The notes under the pieces are model-generated. The model worked only from the letters and a program-made list of their open reading frames with translations, made no database searches and was not told where the DNA came from. DNA of 64,000 nucleotides from Morococcus cerebrosus (GTDB lineage Bacteria; Pseudomonadota; Gammaproteobacteria; Burkholderiales; Neisseriaceae), in NCBI RefSeq assembly GCF_022749515.1, contig NZ_CP094242.1, forward strand, positions 558,001 through 622,000, written 5' to 3'. Shown here in pieces: positions 18,382-27,591 of the stretch; within the stretch, counting starts at the first letter, position 1; each line of letters begins with the position of its first letter. A program made the translations under genes and the position numbers.

Positions 18382-19521
18382 ATGAATTCCAAATACGTCC
18401 CGCTTTTCCAACCCTTCACGCTGAACAACGGCGTAACCGTCAAAAACCGCCTCGCCGTTGCGCCCATGACCCATTTCGGTTCGCACGCCGACGGTTTAAT
18501 CAGCGACCAAGAGCGCACGTTCCTCGGCAACCGTGCAGGTGATATGGGGCTCTTTATCTCCGCCGCCACTTTGGTTCAAGACGGCGGCAAGGCCTTTCGA
18601 GGACAGCCTGAAGCTACGGGCGAACACTGCCTCGACAGCCTGAAAGAAACCGCCCAAATCATTCAAAAACAAGGTGCGAAAGCGATTTTGCAAATCCATC
18701 ACGGCGGCTCTAAAGCGATGGCGGAACTCAACCGCCGCGACAAAATCAGCGCGTCCGCCAGCGAAGAAGAAGGTGCGCGTGAAGCGAGTGCCGCAGAAGT
18801 GGAAGAACTCATCGCCTTCTTCGCCCAAGCTGCCGATTTGGCGATTCGCGCAGGCTTTGACGGCGTGGAAATCCACGGCGCGAACGGCTATTTAATCCAA
18901 CAGTTTTACTCCGCCCAAAGCAACCGCCGCAGCGACCAATGGGGCGGCAGCTTGGAAAACAGAATGCGCTTTCCGCTCGCCGTCGTCGATGCCGTTGCCG
19001 CCGTCCGCAACAAACACCAACGCAACGACTTCATCATCGGCTACCGCTTCTCGCCCGAAGAGGCAGGCGAAGACGGGCTGACCATGACCGAAACCGGCGC
19101 ACTGATTGACGCGCTGGTACAAAAGCCGCTGCAATACCTGCACGTTTCCTTGTGGGAATTCGATAAGAAAATCCGACGTGGCGGCGATACGGCGCAAACC
19201 CGTATGCAGTTCATCCACGACCGCATCAACGGCAAGCTGCCCCTTATCGGTGTGGGCAACCTGTTTACCGCCGATGATATTCTGGCGGCGTTTGAAACCG
19301 GCTGGGCGGAATTTATCGCATTGGGCAAAACCGTCATGATCAATCCGCACATCGCCACACAAATCCGCGAAGGCCGCGAAGCCGAAATTGAAACGCAACT
19401 CGACCCGACGCGCGCCGACCATTACGGCTTACCCGACATCCTGTGGGAATTTTCCGCCAGCGGTACGCAATCTTGGCTGCCGCCGGTAAAAGGCGCGGAC
19501 TGGAAGCCGGTGGATGCTTGA
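18382..19521 (+). CDS. NADH:flavin oxidoreductase, Old Yellow Enzyme family
   Basis: 379 aa TIM-barrel flavoprotein. The start of the barrel reads LFQPFTLNNGVTVKNRLAVA, with PMTHFG binding FMN. The substrate-binding motif is HGANGYLIQQF, with His/Asn in the ligand-polarising positions. Downstream NRRSDQWGGSLENRMRF is diagnostic for the family, and IGVGNLFTADD helps bind the phosphate. These enzymes reduce activated C=C bonds using NAD(P)H. The physiological substrate is unknown. Stand-alone gene bounded by DUS hairpins on both sides. Confidence 0.9.
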   Translation: MNSKYVPLFQPFTLNNGVTVKNRLAVAPMTHFGSHADGLISDQERTFLGNRAGDMGLFISAATLVQDGGKAFRGQPEATGEHCLDSLKETAQIIQKQGAKAILQIHHGGSKAMAELNRRDKISASASEEEGAREASAAEVEELIAFFAQAADLAIRAGFDGVEIHGANGYLIQQFYSAQSNRRSDQWGGSLENRMRFPLAVVDAVAAVRNKHQRNDFIIGYRFSPEEAGEDGLTMTETGALIDALVQKPLQYLHVSLWEFDKKIRRGGDTAQTRMQFIHDRINGKLPLIGVGNLFTADDILAAFETGWAEFIALGKTVMINPHIATQIREGREAEIETQLDPTRADHYGLPDILWEFSASGTQSWLPPVKGADWKPVDA

Positions 19522-19587
19522 TTGAACAATTCAGCCGTCTACCGCTTTTCGAGCAGGGTAGGGGATGAAATTGCCGTTACAGCTAAA

Positions 19588-19625
19588 GAGGTCGTCTGAA
19601 AAACGTTTTCAGACGACCTCTTTCT
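19588..19625 (+). terminator. DUS hairpin terminator after the OYE gene
   Basis: GAGGTCGTCTGAAAAACG and CGTTTTCAGACGACCTC, then TTTCTT. Confidence 0.75.
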
Positions 19626-19698
19626 TGTCCGACAAAACGCTATGTTTTTCAGTTACAATACGCGCTTATTATAATGATCGACAGTTTGAAGAGACGCG

Positions 19699-20478
19699 AT
19701 GAAAGAACATAAGGCCCGGAAACGCTTCGGGCAGAATTTTTTGCAGGACACGCGGATTATTGCCGATATTGTCAACGCAGTGCGTCCGCAGGCGGATGAT
19801 GTGGTGATTGAGATCGGGCCGGGTTTGGCGGCGATTACCGAGCCTTTGGCGAAGAAGCTGAACTGCCTGCACGTTATCGAAATCGACCGCGACATCGTAC
19901 GTCGTCTGAAAACGCTGCCGTTTGCGGATAAGCTCGTGATTCATGAAGGCGATGTATTGCAGTTTGATTTCAACAGCATCGCGGGCAAAAAGAAAATCGT
20001 CGGCAACCTGCCGTACAACATTTCCACGCCGCTTTTGTTCAAGCTGGCGGAAGTGGCGGACGATGTCGTCGATATGCACTTTATGCTGCAAAAGGAAGTG
20101 GTCGAGCGCATGGTGGCCGCGCCAAAAAGCAATGACTACGGCCGCTTGGGCGTGATGCTGCAATATTTTTTCGATATGGAGCTGCTGATTGACGTGCCGC
20201 CCGAATCGTTTGACCCTGCGCCGAAAGTTGATTCGGCAGTGGTGCGCATGATTCCGGTGAAACACCGCATCGGCAAGGCAGACGATTTCGAGCATTTCGC
20301 CAAACTGGTGAAACTCGCCTTCCACCAACGCCGCAAAACCATACGCAACAATCTGAAAGAGCTTGCCGGCGACGAGGATTTACAGGCAGTCGGCATCAGC
20401 CCGCAAGACCGTGCCGAACATATCGCGCCGGAGAAATATGTGGAACTGAGCAATTATCTCGTCCGTAAGGTCGTCTGA
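19699..20478 (+). CDS. rsmA: 16S rRNA dimethyladenosine transferase
   Basis: 259 aa (also called KsgA). It dimethylates the two adjacent adenines near the 3' end of 16S rRNA, late in 30S assembly. Motifs: [10 protein letters not shown] at the start, [16 protein letters not shown] for S-adenosylmethionine binding, and catalytic NLPYNIST. The C-terminal helical domain includes [12 protein letters not shown]. An internal DUS falls at 19899-19911. The stop codon is supplied by another DUS: the last codons AAG GTC GTC TGA are part of AGGTCGTCTGAA, so the protein ends KVV. Confidence 0.95.
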   Translation: MKEHKARKRFGQNFLQDTRIIADIVNAVRPQADDVVIEIGPGLAAITEPLAKKLNCLHVIEIDRDIVRRLKTLPFADKLVIHEGDVLQFDFNSIAGKKKIVGNLPYNISTPLLFKLAEVADDVVDMHFMLQKEVVERMVAAPKSNDYGRLGVMLQYFFDMELLIDVPPESFDPAPKVDSAVVRMIPVKHRIGKADDFEHFAKLVKLAFHQRRKTIRNNLKELAGDEDLQAVGISPQDRAEHIAPEKYVELSNYLVRKVV

Positions 20479-20495
20479 AAACATCTGGAAACAAC

Positions 20496-21224
20496 ATGAT
20501 TAAATTCAAAAATGTACATAAACATTTCAAAGACCTGCACGTCATCAACGGCGTCAATCTGGAAGTGAAGCAGGGTGAAGTGGTGGTGGTTTGCGGACCT
20601 TCGGGCAGCGGCAAATCGACGCTCATCCGTACCGTCAACCAGCTTGAAAGCATTGAGAGCGGCGAGATTTGGGTGGACGGTATCAATGTTGCCGATCCGC
20701 AAACGGATTTGAACAAGGTGCGTGAGGAAGTGGGTTTTGTGTTCCAAGGCTTCAATCTGTATCCGCATCTGACCGTATTGGAAAACATCATCCTGTCGCC
20801 GATGAAGGTGAAAAAACAAAGCCGCGAACAGGCTGAGGAAAAGGCGATGGAGCTGTTGGAACGCGTGGGTTTGGCGCATAAAAAAGATGCATTCCCCAGC
20901 CAGCTTTCCGGCGGACAGCAGCAGCGTGTGGCGATTGCGCGCGGGCTGGCGATGGAGCCGCGAGTGATGCTGTTTGACGAACCGACTTCCGCACTCGACC
21001 CGGAAATGGTCGGCGAGGTGTTGAAAGTGATGCAGGATTTGGCGGAAAGCGGCATGACCATGATGTGTGTTACACATGAAATGGGCTTTGCGCGCGAAGT
21101 GGCAGACCGCATTATTTTCGTGGATAAAGGACAGATTTTGGAAAACGAAACGCCTGAAGAGTTTTTTACCAATCCGAAACACGAACGCGCCAAACAGTTC
21201 TTGCAGCAAGTGATGACGCATTAA
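20496..21224 (+). CDS. Polar amino-acid ABC transporter ATP-binding protein (GlnQ-like)
   Basis: 242 aa, the usual size for GlnQ/HisP-type ATPases. Walker A is GPSGSGKST, the Q-loop is [16 protein letters not shown], the signature is [16 protein letters not shown] and Walker B is [13 protein letters not shown]. The H-loop is CVTHEMGFA. It would power uptake of glutamine, glutamate or another polar amino acid with a membrane permease and a periplasmic binding protein, but neither partner is adjacent. It starts 18 nt after rsmA and the two may be cotranscribed. Confidence 0.88.
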   Translation: MIKFKNVHKHFKDLHVINGVNLEVKQGEVVVVCGPSGSGKSTLIRTVNQLESIESGEIWVDGINVADPQTDLNKVREEVGFVFQGFNLYPHLTVLENIILSPMKVKKQSREQAEEKAMELLERVGLAHKKDAFPSQLSGGQQQRVAIARGLAMEPRVMLFDEPTSALDPEMVGEVLKVMQDLAESGMTMMCVTHEMGFAREVADRIIFVDKGQILENETPEEFFTNPKHERAKQFLQQVMTH

Positions 21225-21233
21225 CAGCTTGTC

Positions 21234-21277
21234 AAAAGGTCGTCTGAAAGACAGATTTGGGCTTTCAGACGACCTTT
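21234..21277 (+). terminator. DUS inverted pair after the ABC ATPase
   Basis: AAAAGGTCGTCTGAAAG and CTTTCAGACGACCTTT with a short loop, 10 bp after the stop. Confidence 0.7.
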
Positions 21278-21346
21278 GGCGAATGCAACCGATAGATATA
21301 GACGGCAAAGAAACCATTTCTCATTTTGCCGTAGCAAAGGAAAACC

Positions 21347-21706
21347 ATGTATTTTGTTGACCGTACCGCCGTCGTGCTTAAGCCGACCGCCCGCTTTTTG
21401 GAATGGCTGAAATCCGCCGACGAAAATATGCCCGATCTGACCATCGAGCAACTCCGTGCCAACTGTTCCGTGTTCCTCGTGCCGCAGTTTGACGAGCCGG
21501 AAGAGGTGATTGCCTATTTTGACGAACGCTACCAACAGATTTTCGAGGCAGAACTCGCAGGCTGGGACATCGACAAAAGCAAGTGGCCGCAAGACATGAG
21601 CCTGAAGGCGTTTTGGGAATTTTTCGATACCGAAATCCACGATATGGTTTTGGACATGGAAGAGGCGGAATTGAGCATTACGCCCGTGTTTGACAATATG
21701 ATGTAG
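21347..21706 (+). CDS. Conserved hypothetical protein, 119 aa
   Basis: Small acidic soluble protein (MYFVDRTAVVLKPTARFLEW at the start, many Asp/Glu, no signal peptide or membrane segment). The ATG follows an AAAGGAAAACC ribosome site. I do not recognise a catalytic motif. The composition and codon use look native. The next gene begins 4 nt after its stop, so the two are probably one transcript. Confidence 0.75.
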   Translation: MYFVDRTAVVLKPTARFLEWLKSADENMPDLTIEQLRANCSVFLVPQFDEPEEVIAYFDERYQQIFEAELAGWDIDKSKWPQDMSLKAFWEFFDTEIHDMVLDMEEAELSITPVFDNMM

Positions 21707-21710
21707 GGCG

Positions 21711-22145
21711 ATGCGCGCTTTTCAGACGACCTTGAAGCCGTCCCGTTCTTTAAAAGCCTTGTCCGTTTGGTTGCATTTGTCCGCAGTGGCCGTGTGCCTG
21801 ATATGGTTTTACGGCTGGATGATGTGGTTCGGGCTGGCGGCGTTGGCGGGCAGTTTTGTCCACGCTTGGCGCGTGGTGAATTTGCGGACGGCGGGTGCGG
21901 TAAAGAAAATCGCCATCGACCGCCATGCGCGCGCTTCCGTGTTTTGCGGAGACGGAGAAGGGCAGGACGCGGTGTTGGACGGTGCGACGATGCTGACTCC
22001 TTACGCTTTGTTTTTACAGTGGAACGCCGACGGTAAAACGATACGGCAATGCGTCACGCCCGATATGGCGGATAAAGAATCTTACCGTCGTCTGAAAGTT
22101 TGGGCGCGCTGGTGTCAGGTTCAGGATGCCGGGCATCCGCTTTAA
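21711..22145 (+). CDS. YgfX-like small membrane protein
   Basis: 144 aa. Two adjacent transmembrane helices (residues about 19-50, VAVCLIWFYGWMMWFGLAAL) are followed by a soluble domain rich in Trp and Arg. This layout resembles YgfX/CptA, a membrane protein family of uncertain role, sometimes described as a toxin acting on the cytoskeleton. The similarity is weak. A reversed DUS encodes residues 4-8 (FQTTL) of the N-terminus. An internal DUS core lies at 22087-22096. It is close-coupled to the upstream hypothetical gene. Confidence 0.6.
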   Translation: MRAFQTTLKPSRSLKALSVWLHLSAVAVCLIWFYGWMMWFGLAALAGSFVHAWRVVNLRTAGAVKKIAIDRHARASVFCGDGEGQDAVLDGATMLTPYALFLQWNADGKTIRQCVTPDMADKESYRRLKVWARWCQVQDAGHPL

Positions 22146-22277
22146 TTCGGTAAAGCGGTTTTCCGCCTTGTTCTCGTCAAATTAAACCCAATATAAAAAC
22201 AGTCCACACAAGCAGCCGAAGCCGCCCCATTATTCGAAACGACGGTTTCAGACGACCTTTTAAAAAACGAAACACAC

Positions 22278-23552
22278 ATGAAAACATTACAAGACTGGCT
22301 CTCGCATTTGGAAACCGCCCACAGTGGCGGCTTAATCGACATGGGCTTGGAACGCACGGGTGAAGTGAAAAAACGCATGAAACTCGAGCCGCAATGCCCC
22401 GTCGTCGTCGTTGCGGGAACAAACGGGAAAGGTTCGGTCTGCGCCTACCTGACGCAGATTTACAAACAGGCAGGCTTCAAAGTCGGTACGCTGACCAGTC
22501 CGCATTTATTGCGTTACAACGAACGCATCGCCGTCAACGCCGAGCCGGTTTCAGACGACCTCATCACCGCTTCCTTCGAGCGCATCGAAGCGGCGCGCAG
22601 CGAAATATCGCTGACTTATTTTGAATTCAATGCCTTGGCGGCGGTCGATATCTTCATACGCGAACAAGTCGATGTGATGATATTGGAAGTCGGCTTGGGC
22701 GGACGTTTGGACGCGGTCAATGTGTTCGACTGCGATTGCGCGGTGGTTACCAGCGTGGATTTGGACCATCAGGCGTTTTTGGGCGATACGGTCGAGCAGG
22801 TCGGCTTTGAAAAAGCAGGCGTGTTCCGCAGCGGCAAACCCGCAATCTGCGGGCAAAACCCTGCGCCCGAATCGTTGGTCGCACACGCCGAAGCCATAGG
22901 CGCGAAACTGCTGATGGTGCAGCGCGATTTCGATTTTTCCTCATTGGAAAACATCCAATGGAACTACCGCTTCCATCCGCAGCATTCAGACGACCCCGCG
23001 CGCAACCGCAATTCCCTGCCGTTCCCCGCATTGCGCGGCGCATACCAGCTTTCCAACGCCGCCTGCGCGTTGACCGTGTTGGAATGTTTGAACGAAAAAT
23101 TGCCGGTGGACATCGGCGCCATCAAGCGCGGATTGCTGCTGGTTGAAAACCCCGGGCGCTTCCAAGTCCTGCCCGGCCGTCCGCTGACCGTTTTGGATGT
23201 CGGACACAATCCCCACGCCGCCCGCGCCTTACGCCGCAGCCTGATTAATTTGGCTTTTGCGCAAAAGCGCACCGCCGTGTTCAGCATGCTGTCCGACAAA
23301 GACATAGACGGCGTGTTGGAAATCGTTAAAGACCAGTTTGACGAGTGGTATATCGCACCTTTGGACGTGCCGCGCGGCATGACCGCGGAAGCCTTGCAGG
23401 CGAAACTGGAAGCACAAAACATCGAAAATATACAAACTTTTACCTCAGTTCGCGAGGCGTACCGCGCAGCTTTGGCTAAGGCGGGCGAAAATGATAGAAT
23501 CGTTGTTTTCGGCTCATTTCATACCGTTGCCGACGTGATGGCGGCGTTGTAA
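22278..23552 (+). CDS. folC: Bifunctional folylpolyglutamate synthase/dihydrofolate synthase
   Basis: 424 aa, full length. The Mur-ligase-type P-loop is VVVAGTNGKGSVCAYL, then the second conserved block is LEVGLGGRLDAVNVFDCD, and DVGHNPHAARAL lies in the C-terminal domain. It adds glutamate to dihydropteroate and to reduced folates in the cytosol. A reversed DUS inside the gene (22550-22561) encodes SDDL at residues 92-95, where the family is variable. The order folC-dedD-cvpA matches gammaproteobacteria, except that purF does not follow. Confidence 0.94.
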   Translation: MKTLQDWLSHLETAHSGGLIDMGLERTGEVKKRMKLEPQCPVVVVAGTNGKGSVCAYLTQIYKQAGFKVGTLTSPHLLRYNERIAVNAEPVSDDLITASFERIEAARSEISLTYFEFNALAAVDIFIREQVDVMILEVGLGGRLDAVNVFDCDCAVVTSVDLDHQAFLGDTVEQVGFEKAGVFRSGKPAICGQNPAPESLVAHAEAIGAKLLMVQRDFDFSSLENIQWNYRFHPQHSDDPARNRNSLPFPALRGAYQLSNAACALTVLECLNEKLPVDIGAIKRGLLLVENPGRFQVLPGRPLTVLDVGHNPHAARALRRSLINLAFAQKRTAVFSMLSDKDIDGVLEIVKDQFDEWYIAPLDVPRGMTAEALQAKLEAQNIENIQTFTSVREAYRAALAKAGENDRIVVFGSFHTVADVMAAL

Positions 23553-23564
23553 AAGGAAATCTCC

Positions 23565-24785
23565 ATGTCTGACAATAAGCAAAATGAAGTTCTGACCGGT
23601 TACGAACAGCTCAAACGCCGCAACCGCCGCCGCTTGGTTATGGCATCGGGGTTGGTGGCGGCATCGACCGTTTTATTGGGCGTCGCCCTGTCAACCGGAC
23701 CGGAAAACAAGCCAGAAGAAAACGCCCAAACTACAACCATCCAACAAAACAACGCCAACGCAGAACCTGCCAACTTGGCGGATGCGACCGTGTTGGAGCC
23801 TTCTACCAAAGAAGATTTGGAAGCAGCGGCAGAAGCGGCTAAAAATGCCGATGCCGAAGTAGCGGACAAACCGCAGGAAACCGCCGCGCCGGAGCAAACT
23901 GCGCAAGCCGAGCCGCAACCTGATGCGCCGCCAGCCGCGCCCGAAGATGTAGGCCCGCCTTTGGTGCTGATTAACGATACGCTGTCAGACAGCGACATCA
24001 AAGGTTTGGAAGAGTCTGAGAAAATCCAAAAAGCCGAAGCCGCCAAACGCGAAGCAGCCGAGCGACGCGCGGAAGAGCGCCGCCGTAATCGTGAAGAACA
24101 GCGTAAAGCGCAGCAGCTTCAAGCCCAAGAAGCAGCGGAACGCGAAGCCAATGCCGCAGCGCGTAAACGTGCGCTTCAAGCTGCCAAAGCCGAGAAGGCC
24201 GAGCGTGCCGCCGCAGCCGAGCGCAACAAGCTGGCGCAGTTGGAAAAAGCCGAGAAAGCCGTTGCCGAACGTAAGGCGTTAAAAGCCAAAGAAGAAGCGG
24301 CGGCAAAACACAAAGCGGCAGCGGAAAAAGCCAAAGAAACCGTCACAGCATCCGCATCCGAACCTAAAGAAAGAATTCGGGTAGATGCCTCCAAATATGA
24401 AAAAATCGAAACAGCCGGCAAAAAAGCTTCCGCAGTAAGGGAAGCCGAAGCGAAAGTTGCCAAAGCCAAAGCCGAGCAGACGGCCAAGGCAGAGAAAACC
24501 GCTACTGCCGAAAGGTCGTCTGAAAAGGCAAAAACCAAAACCGCCGAAGTCAAATCAGGTAAAAAAGCCGCCATTCAGGCAGGTTATGCTGAAAAAGAAC
24601 GCGCCTTGAGCCTGCAACGCAAAATGAAAGCAGCAGGTATCGACTCAACCATTACCGAAGTGATGACGGATAAAGGCAAGGTTTACCGCGTCAAATCGGG
24701 CGCATACAAAAACGCCTACGACGCCGAACGCGACTTGAACAAACTGCGCGTACACGGCATTGCCGGACAGGTAACCAATGAATGA
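23565..24785 (+). CDS. SPOR-domain cell-division protein (DedD-like)
   Basis: 406 aa. One transmembrane helix (residues about 24-42) places a long Ala/Lys/Glu-rich periplasmic region outside the membrane. That region (about 150-330) is low-complexity and probably forms a long helix or coiled coil. The C-terminal 70 residues form a SPOR domain (YAEKERALSLQRKMKAAGID, ending KLRVHGIAGQVTNE), which binds glycan strands lacking stem peptides at septa. A DUS encodes ERSSEKAK near residue 316. It overlaps the next gene by 8 nt (ATGAATGA), which implies translational coupling. Confidence 0.85.
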   Translation: MSDNKQNEVLTGYEQLKRRNRRRLVMASGLVAASTVLLGVALSTGPENKPEENAQTTTIQQNNANAEPANLADATVLEPSTKEDLEAAAEAAKNADAEVADKPQETAAPEQTAQAEPQPDAPPAAPEDVGPPLVLINDTLSDSDIKGLEESEKIQKAEAAKREAAERRAEERRRNREEQRKAQQLQAQEAAEREANAAARKRALQAAKAEKAERAAAAERNKLAQLEKAEKAVAERKALKAKEEAAAKHKAAAEKAKETVTASASEPKERIRVDASKYEKIETAGKKASAVREAEAKVAKAKAEQTAKAEKTATAERSSEKAKTKTAEVKSGKKAAIQAGYAEKERALSLQRKMKAAGIDSTITEVMTDKGKVYRVKSGAYKNAYDAERDLNKLRVHGIAGQVTNE

Positions 24786-25284
24786 TATTCCGTTAGCCGA
24801 CATACTCGCCTTCGGCGTGATCGCGGCGTGTATCGTGATGTCGATGATACGCGGCGTCATTGCCGAAGCGGGTTCGCTGTTTGCGTGGGTGATTTCCTTT
24901 TTGTTGGCTAAAACGTTTGCCGTGCCGTTTTCGGAAGTGGCGTTTAAATCGATTCAACCGCGCGCCTTGGGCGTTGCCATTTCGTTTGTCGTGATTTTCT
25001 TTTTGGCGCGTTTTTTACAGCAGTTTTTACGCACCATACTGACCAACGCAGCGTCATCGATGGGCTTGGGCAGTGTCAACAGAGTATTGGGCGGCGTGTT
25101 CGGCGCAGCCAAAGGCGTGTTGCTGGTCACTTTGGCGGTCATGGTCTGCGCCCACACCGATTTGCAGGAAACGGAAGATTGGCAAAGCTCGTACAGCATT
25201 CCTTATTTTCAATCATTGTCTGAAGTCATCATGCCTTATCTGCCCGGTCAGAAGGAAAAGGCGGAAGATAAGGCGGAATCGTAA
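24778..25284 (+). CDS. cvpA: CvpA family membrane protein
   Basis: 168 aa with four predicted transmembrane helices: residues about 5-23, 28-47, 64-83 and 100-122. The sequence around DILAFGVIAACIVMSMIRGV and SMGLGSVNRVLGGVFGAAKG is typical of CvpA. E. coli CvpA was named for colicin V production but is now linked to envelope stress resistance. Its start overlaps the SPOR gene stop. A strong terminator follows. Confidence 0.88.
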   Translation: MNDIPLADILAFGVIAACIVMSMIRGVIAEAGSLFAWVISFLLAKTFAVPFSEVAFKSIQPRALGVAISFVVIFFLARFLQQFLRTILTNAASSMGLGSVNRVLGGVFGAAKGVLLVTLAVMVCAHTDLQETEDWQSSYSIPYFQSLSEVIMPYLPGQKEKAEDKAES

Positions 25285-25288
25285 ATCC

Positions 25289-25341
25289 ACCGGTTTCAGA
25301 CGACCCCGATTACATCAAAGGTCGTCTGAAACCGGTTTTTA
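25289..25341 (+). terminator. Outward DUS palindrome terminator after cvpA
   Basis: A 17 bp perfect stem, ACCGGTTTCAGACGACC with GGTCGTCTGAAACCGGT, followed by TTTT. It begins 5 nt after the cvpA stop. Confidence 0.85.
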
Positions 25342-25357
25342 TTGGGATATATTGTTG

Positions 25358-25515
25358 TATAGAGAGTTAAGTTTAAACACCTGCACAGCTTTACTTTACT
25401 CTGGTTTGAAAAGAATAATTTTTTATTGAGTTATCAGGGTAATAAGTGAAATAGTTTTATACATTTTGCTGTCGGCAACCTCATTGCCTTGCTCTGATTT
25501 AAGTTTAACCCAATA
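25358..25515. repeat. Decayed Correia element, about 158 bp
   Basis: The left end TATAGAGAGTTAAGTTTAAA and right end CTCTGATTTAAGTTTAACCC match the ends of the intact elements at 38496-38652 with scattered changes. CTGTCGGCAACCTCATTGCC parallels CTGTCTGCGACTTCGTCGCC. The middle is unrecognisable and AT-rich. Confidence 0.7.
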
Positions 25516-25564
25516 TTTTTTAGATCAAATTTCTGCGAAGATCCGTTATAAGAATTGCAAAATA

Positions 25565-25592
25565 AAAATCCCCACTGAAAAGTGGGGATTTT
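25565..25592 (-). terminator. Intrinsic terminator of the rpsP-rplS operon
   Basis: AATCCCCACT stem with AGTGGGGATT and an A run on the plus strand, i.e. a T run on the minus strand, 18 bp beyond the rplS stop. Confidence 0.9.
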
Positions 25593-25610
25593 GCTTTGCA
25601 ATTCTTTTGC

Positions 25611-25976
25611 TTAACCTTTGCGGGCAGGCAATTTTTCTTTAATGCGGGCCGCTTTACCGGTCAGGCCGCGCAGGTAGTACAGTTTGGCGCGACGGACGTC
25701 ACCGCGGCGTTTTACTTCAATTTTTTCTACGGTAGGGGAGTAGAGTTGGAAAGTACGCTCAACGCCTTCGCCGCTGGAAATTTTGCGGACGATGAAGTTG
25801 CTGTTCAAGCCGCGGTTACGACGGGCGATAACAACGCCTTCGTAAGCTTGCAGACGGCTGCGTGAACCCTCTACTACGCGTACGGAAACGACTACGGTGT
25901 CGCCCGGTGCGAATTCGGGGATTTCTTTGTTCAGACGAGCGATTTCTTCTTGCTCTAATTGTTGAATCAGGTTCAT
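25611..25976 (-). CDS. rplS: 50S ribosomal protein L19
   Basis: 121 aa, standard size. Recognisable blocks are [39 protein letters not shown] and the C-terminal [21 protein letters not shown]19 sits at the subunit interface near the intersubunit bridges. It is the last gene of rpsP-rimM-trmD-rplS, 13 nt after trmD. Confidence 0.97.
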   Translation of the reverse strand: MNLIQQLEQEEIARLNKEIPEFAPGDTVVVSVRVVEGSRSRLQAYEGVVIARRNRGLNSNFIVRKISSGEGVERTFQLYSPTVEKIEVKRRGDVRRAKLYYLRGLTGKAARIKEKLPARKG

Positions 25977-25989
25977 TGTTTTTCCTAAA

Positions 25990-26739
25990 TTATGATTGGA
26001 TTTCCTGTTGCTCTTGCAAGATTTCTTTTAAGAGGCGGGATTCCTTTGGGATTAAACTGCGCTTTTCCAGCAGGTCTGGTCTGCGCTCCAGGGTGCGTCG
26101 CAGCGATTGTTTCAACCGCCATTCGGCTATCAAGCCATGATTGCCCGAACGCAATACGTCAGGGACGGTTATGCCTTGGAATTCTAAAGGTTTGGTGTAA
26201 TGGGGGCAGTCTAATAGGTCGTCTGAAAACGAATCCTGTTCGGCTGACTGTATGTCGCCCAATACGCCGGGTATCAGTCTGAGTACGGCATCCATCAGCA
26301 TCATGGCGGGTAGCTCTCCGCCGGAAACGACAAAGTCGCCTATGCTGATTTCTTCATCTACGCTGCTTTGCAGCAGGCGTTCGTCAATTCCTTCGTATCG
26401 TCCGCAAAGCAGTATGAGATGTGGGGATTTTGCAAGCTCTACGGCTTTTTTGTGGGTCAGCGGTTGACCTTGTGGACTAAGGTAGATGACTTTTGCAGGC
26501 GCTGAAGATGTTTGTTTGGCTTCTTCTATCGCTGCTTGCAGCGGCGGCGCCATCATAATCATTCCCGGACCTCCACCAAAGGGGCGGTCGTCAATATAGC
26601 CGAGTTTGTTGTCGGCGAATTTGCGGGGATTGATGGCTTGGAATTGCCAAAGGTTTTGTTTTTTTGCGCGACCGGTTACGCCGTATTCGGTAATGCTGTC
26701 GAACATTTCGGGGAAGATGGTGATGGCTTGTATCAACAT
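25990..26739 (-). CDS. trmD: tRNA (guanine-N1)-methyltransferase
   Basis: 249 aa. TrmD methylates G37 next to the anticodon in tRNAs reading CNN codons, preventing +1 frameshifts. The trefoil-knot core is visible: [50 protein letters not shown] and [18 protein letters not shown] reversed DUS (26217-26229) encodes the SFSDDLL loop, just before the conserved LDCPHYTKP. Its start codon overlaps the rimM stop as TGATG. Confidence 0.96.
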   Translation of the reverse strand: MLIQAITIFPEMFDSITEYGVTGRAKKQNLWQFQAINPRKFADNKLGYIDDRPFGGGPGMIMMAPPLQAAIEEAKQTSSAPAKVIYLSPQGQPLTHKKAVELAKSPHLILLCGRYEGIDERLLQSSVDEEISIGDFVVSGGELPAMMLMDAVLRLIPGVLGDIQSAEQDSFSDDLLDCPHYTKPLEFQGITVPDVLRSGNHGLIAEWRLKQSLRRTLERRPDLLEKRSLIPKESRLLKEILQEQQEIQS

Positions 26740-27248
26740 CAGTAGTCTAAGCCCCAGTCGGCGGTAATGGTTTTGCCTTCGGTATCGACGGCCTCGATGT
26801 AGTTGGATACGAACGGGATCAGGATTTGACCATGTTCGCCATTAATCATCAAAACATCGTTGGCACCGGTTTCCATCAGGTTTGTGACTTTGCCGAGCAC
26901 GATATTGTCTTTGTTGACAACGGTCATGCCGACTAAATCTGCCCAATAATATTCGTCTTCCTCGGTAGGAGCGAATTCTTCTCGGGGAATTTCGATGGTA
27001 TAGCCGCGAAGGGCAAAAGCTTGATCGCGATCATCTATGCCTTCGAATTTAACCTGAAGCTCTCCGCTGACGATTTTGCCGGCTTCGAGTGTAACGTTCA
27101 GGGTTTTACCGTCTGTGCTTAACTGCCACTCAGGGTAGTCCAGGAGGCTGTCGGCGTATTCTGTATTGGCGGCTATTTTGAGCCAGCCTTTGATGCCGAA
27201 TACGCCTTTGATGTAGCCCATGGCTACCCGTTGTCGAGTGTCGGTCAT
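26739..27248 (-). CDS. rimM: 16S rRNA processing/ribosome maturation factor
   Basis: 169 aa with the two expected parts: an N-terminal RimM beta-barrel ([28 protein letters not shown]) and a C-terminal PRC-barrel ([40 protein letters not shown]). RimM binds S19 and helps mature the 30S head. It follows rpsP by 18 nt and overlaps trmD by one base. Confidence 0.95.
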   Translation of the reverse strand: MTDTRQRVAMGYIKGVFGIKGWLKIAANTEYADSLLDYPEWQLSTDGKTLNVTLEAGKIVSGELQVKFEGIDDRDQAFALRGYTIEIPREEFAPTEEDEYYWADLVGMTVVNKDNIVLGKVTNLMETGANDVLMINGEHGQILIPFVSNYIEAVDTEGKTITADWGLDY

Positions 27249-27266
27249 AGCAAGATTAGCCGTTGA

Positions 27267-27515
27267 TTAAGCAGCAGCTTTTTGTTCTTTGATCAGTTTT
27301 GCAACTGCGTCGCTGACTTGTGCGCCTTGGGCGATCCAGTGGTTCAGGCGGTCGGCTTGGAGGCGTACGCGCTCTTGTTTTTCATTGGCAACAGGGTTGT
27401 AGAAGCCAACGCGCTCGATGAAGCGGCCGTCGCGGCGGTTGTGGGAGTCGGCAACGACTACGTGGAAGAAGGGACGGTGTTTAGAACCACCGCGAGCCAA
27501 ACGGATAACTACCAT
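27267..27515 (-). CDS. rpsP: 30S ribosomal protein S16
   Basis: 82 aa, full length. [39 protein letters not shown] and the [15 protein letters not shown] block identify S16. First gene of the operon, with an AAGGA ribosome site and a good promoter 43 bp upstream. Confidence 0.97.
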   Translation of the reverse strand: MVVIRLARGGSKHRPFFHVVVADSHNRRDGRFIERVGFYNPVANEKQERVRLQADRLNHWIAQGAQVSDAVAKLIKEQKAAA

Positions 27516-27557
27516 TTTGAGTCCTTTTGAGAAAATCGGATAGATAAGAAACCGCTA

Positions 27558-27587
27558 ATTTTAGGATATTTTGCGTTGTTCATGCAA
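27558..27587 (-). promoter_or_regulatory. Promoter of the rpsP operon
   Basis: On the minus strand TTGCAT (-35, 27582-27587) and TAAAAT (-10, 27558-27563) are separated by 18 bp. It sits in the 76 bp between rpsP and the Pat-like gene. Confidence 0.6.
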
Positions 27588-27591
27588 GTTT

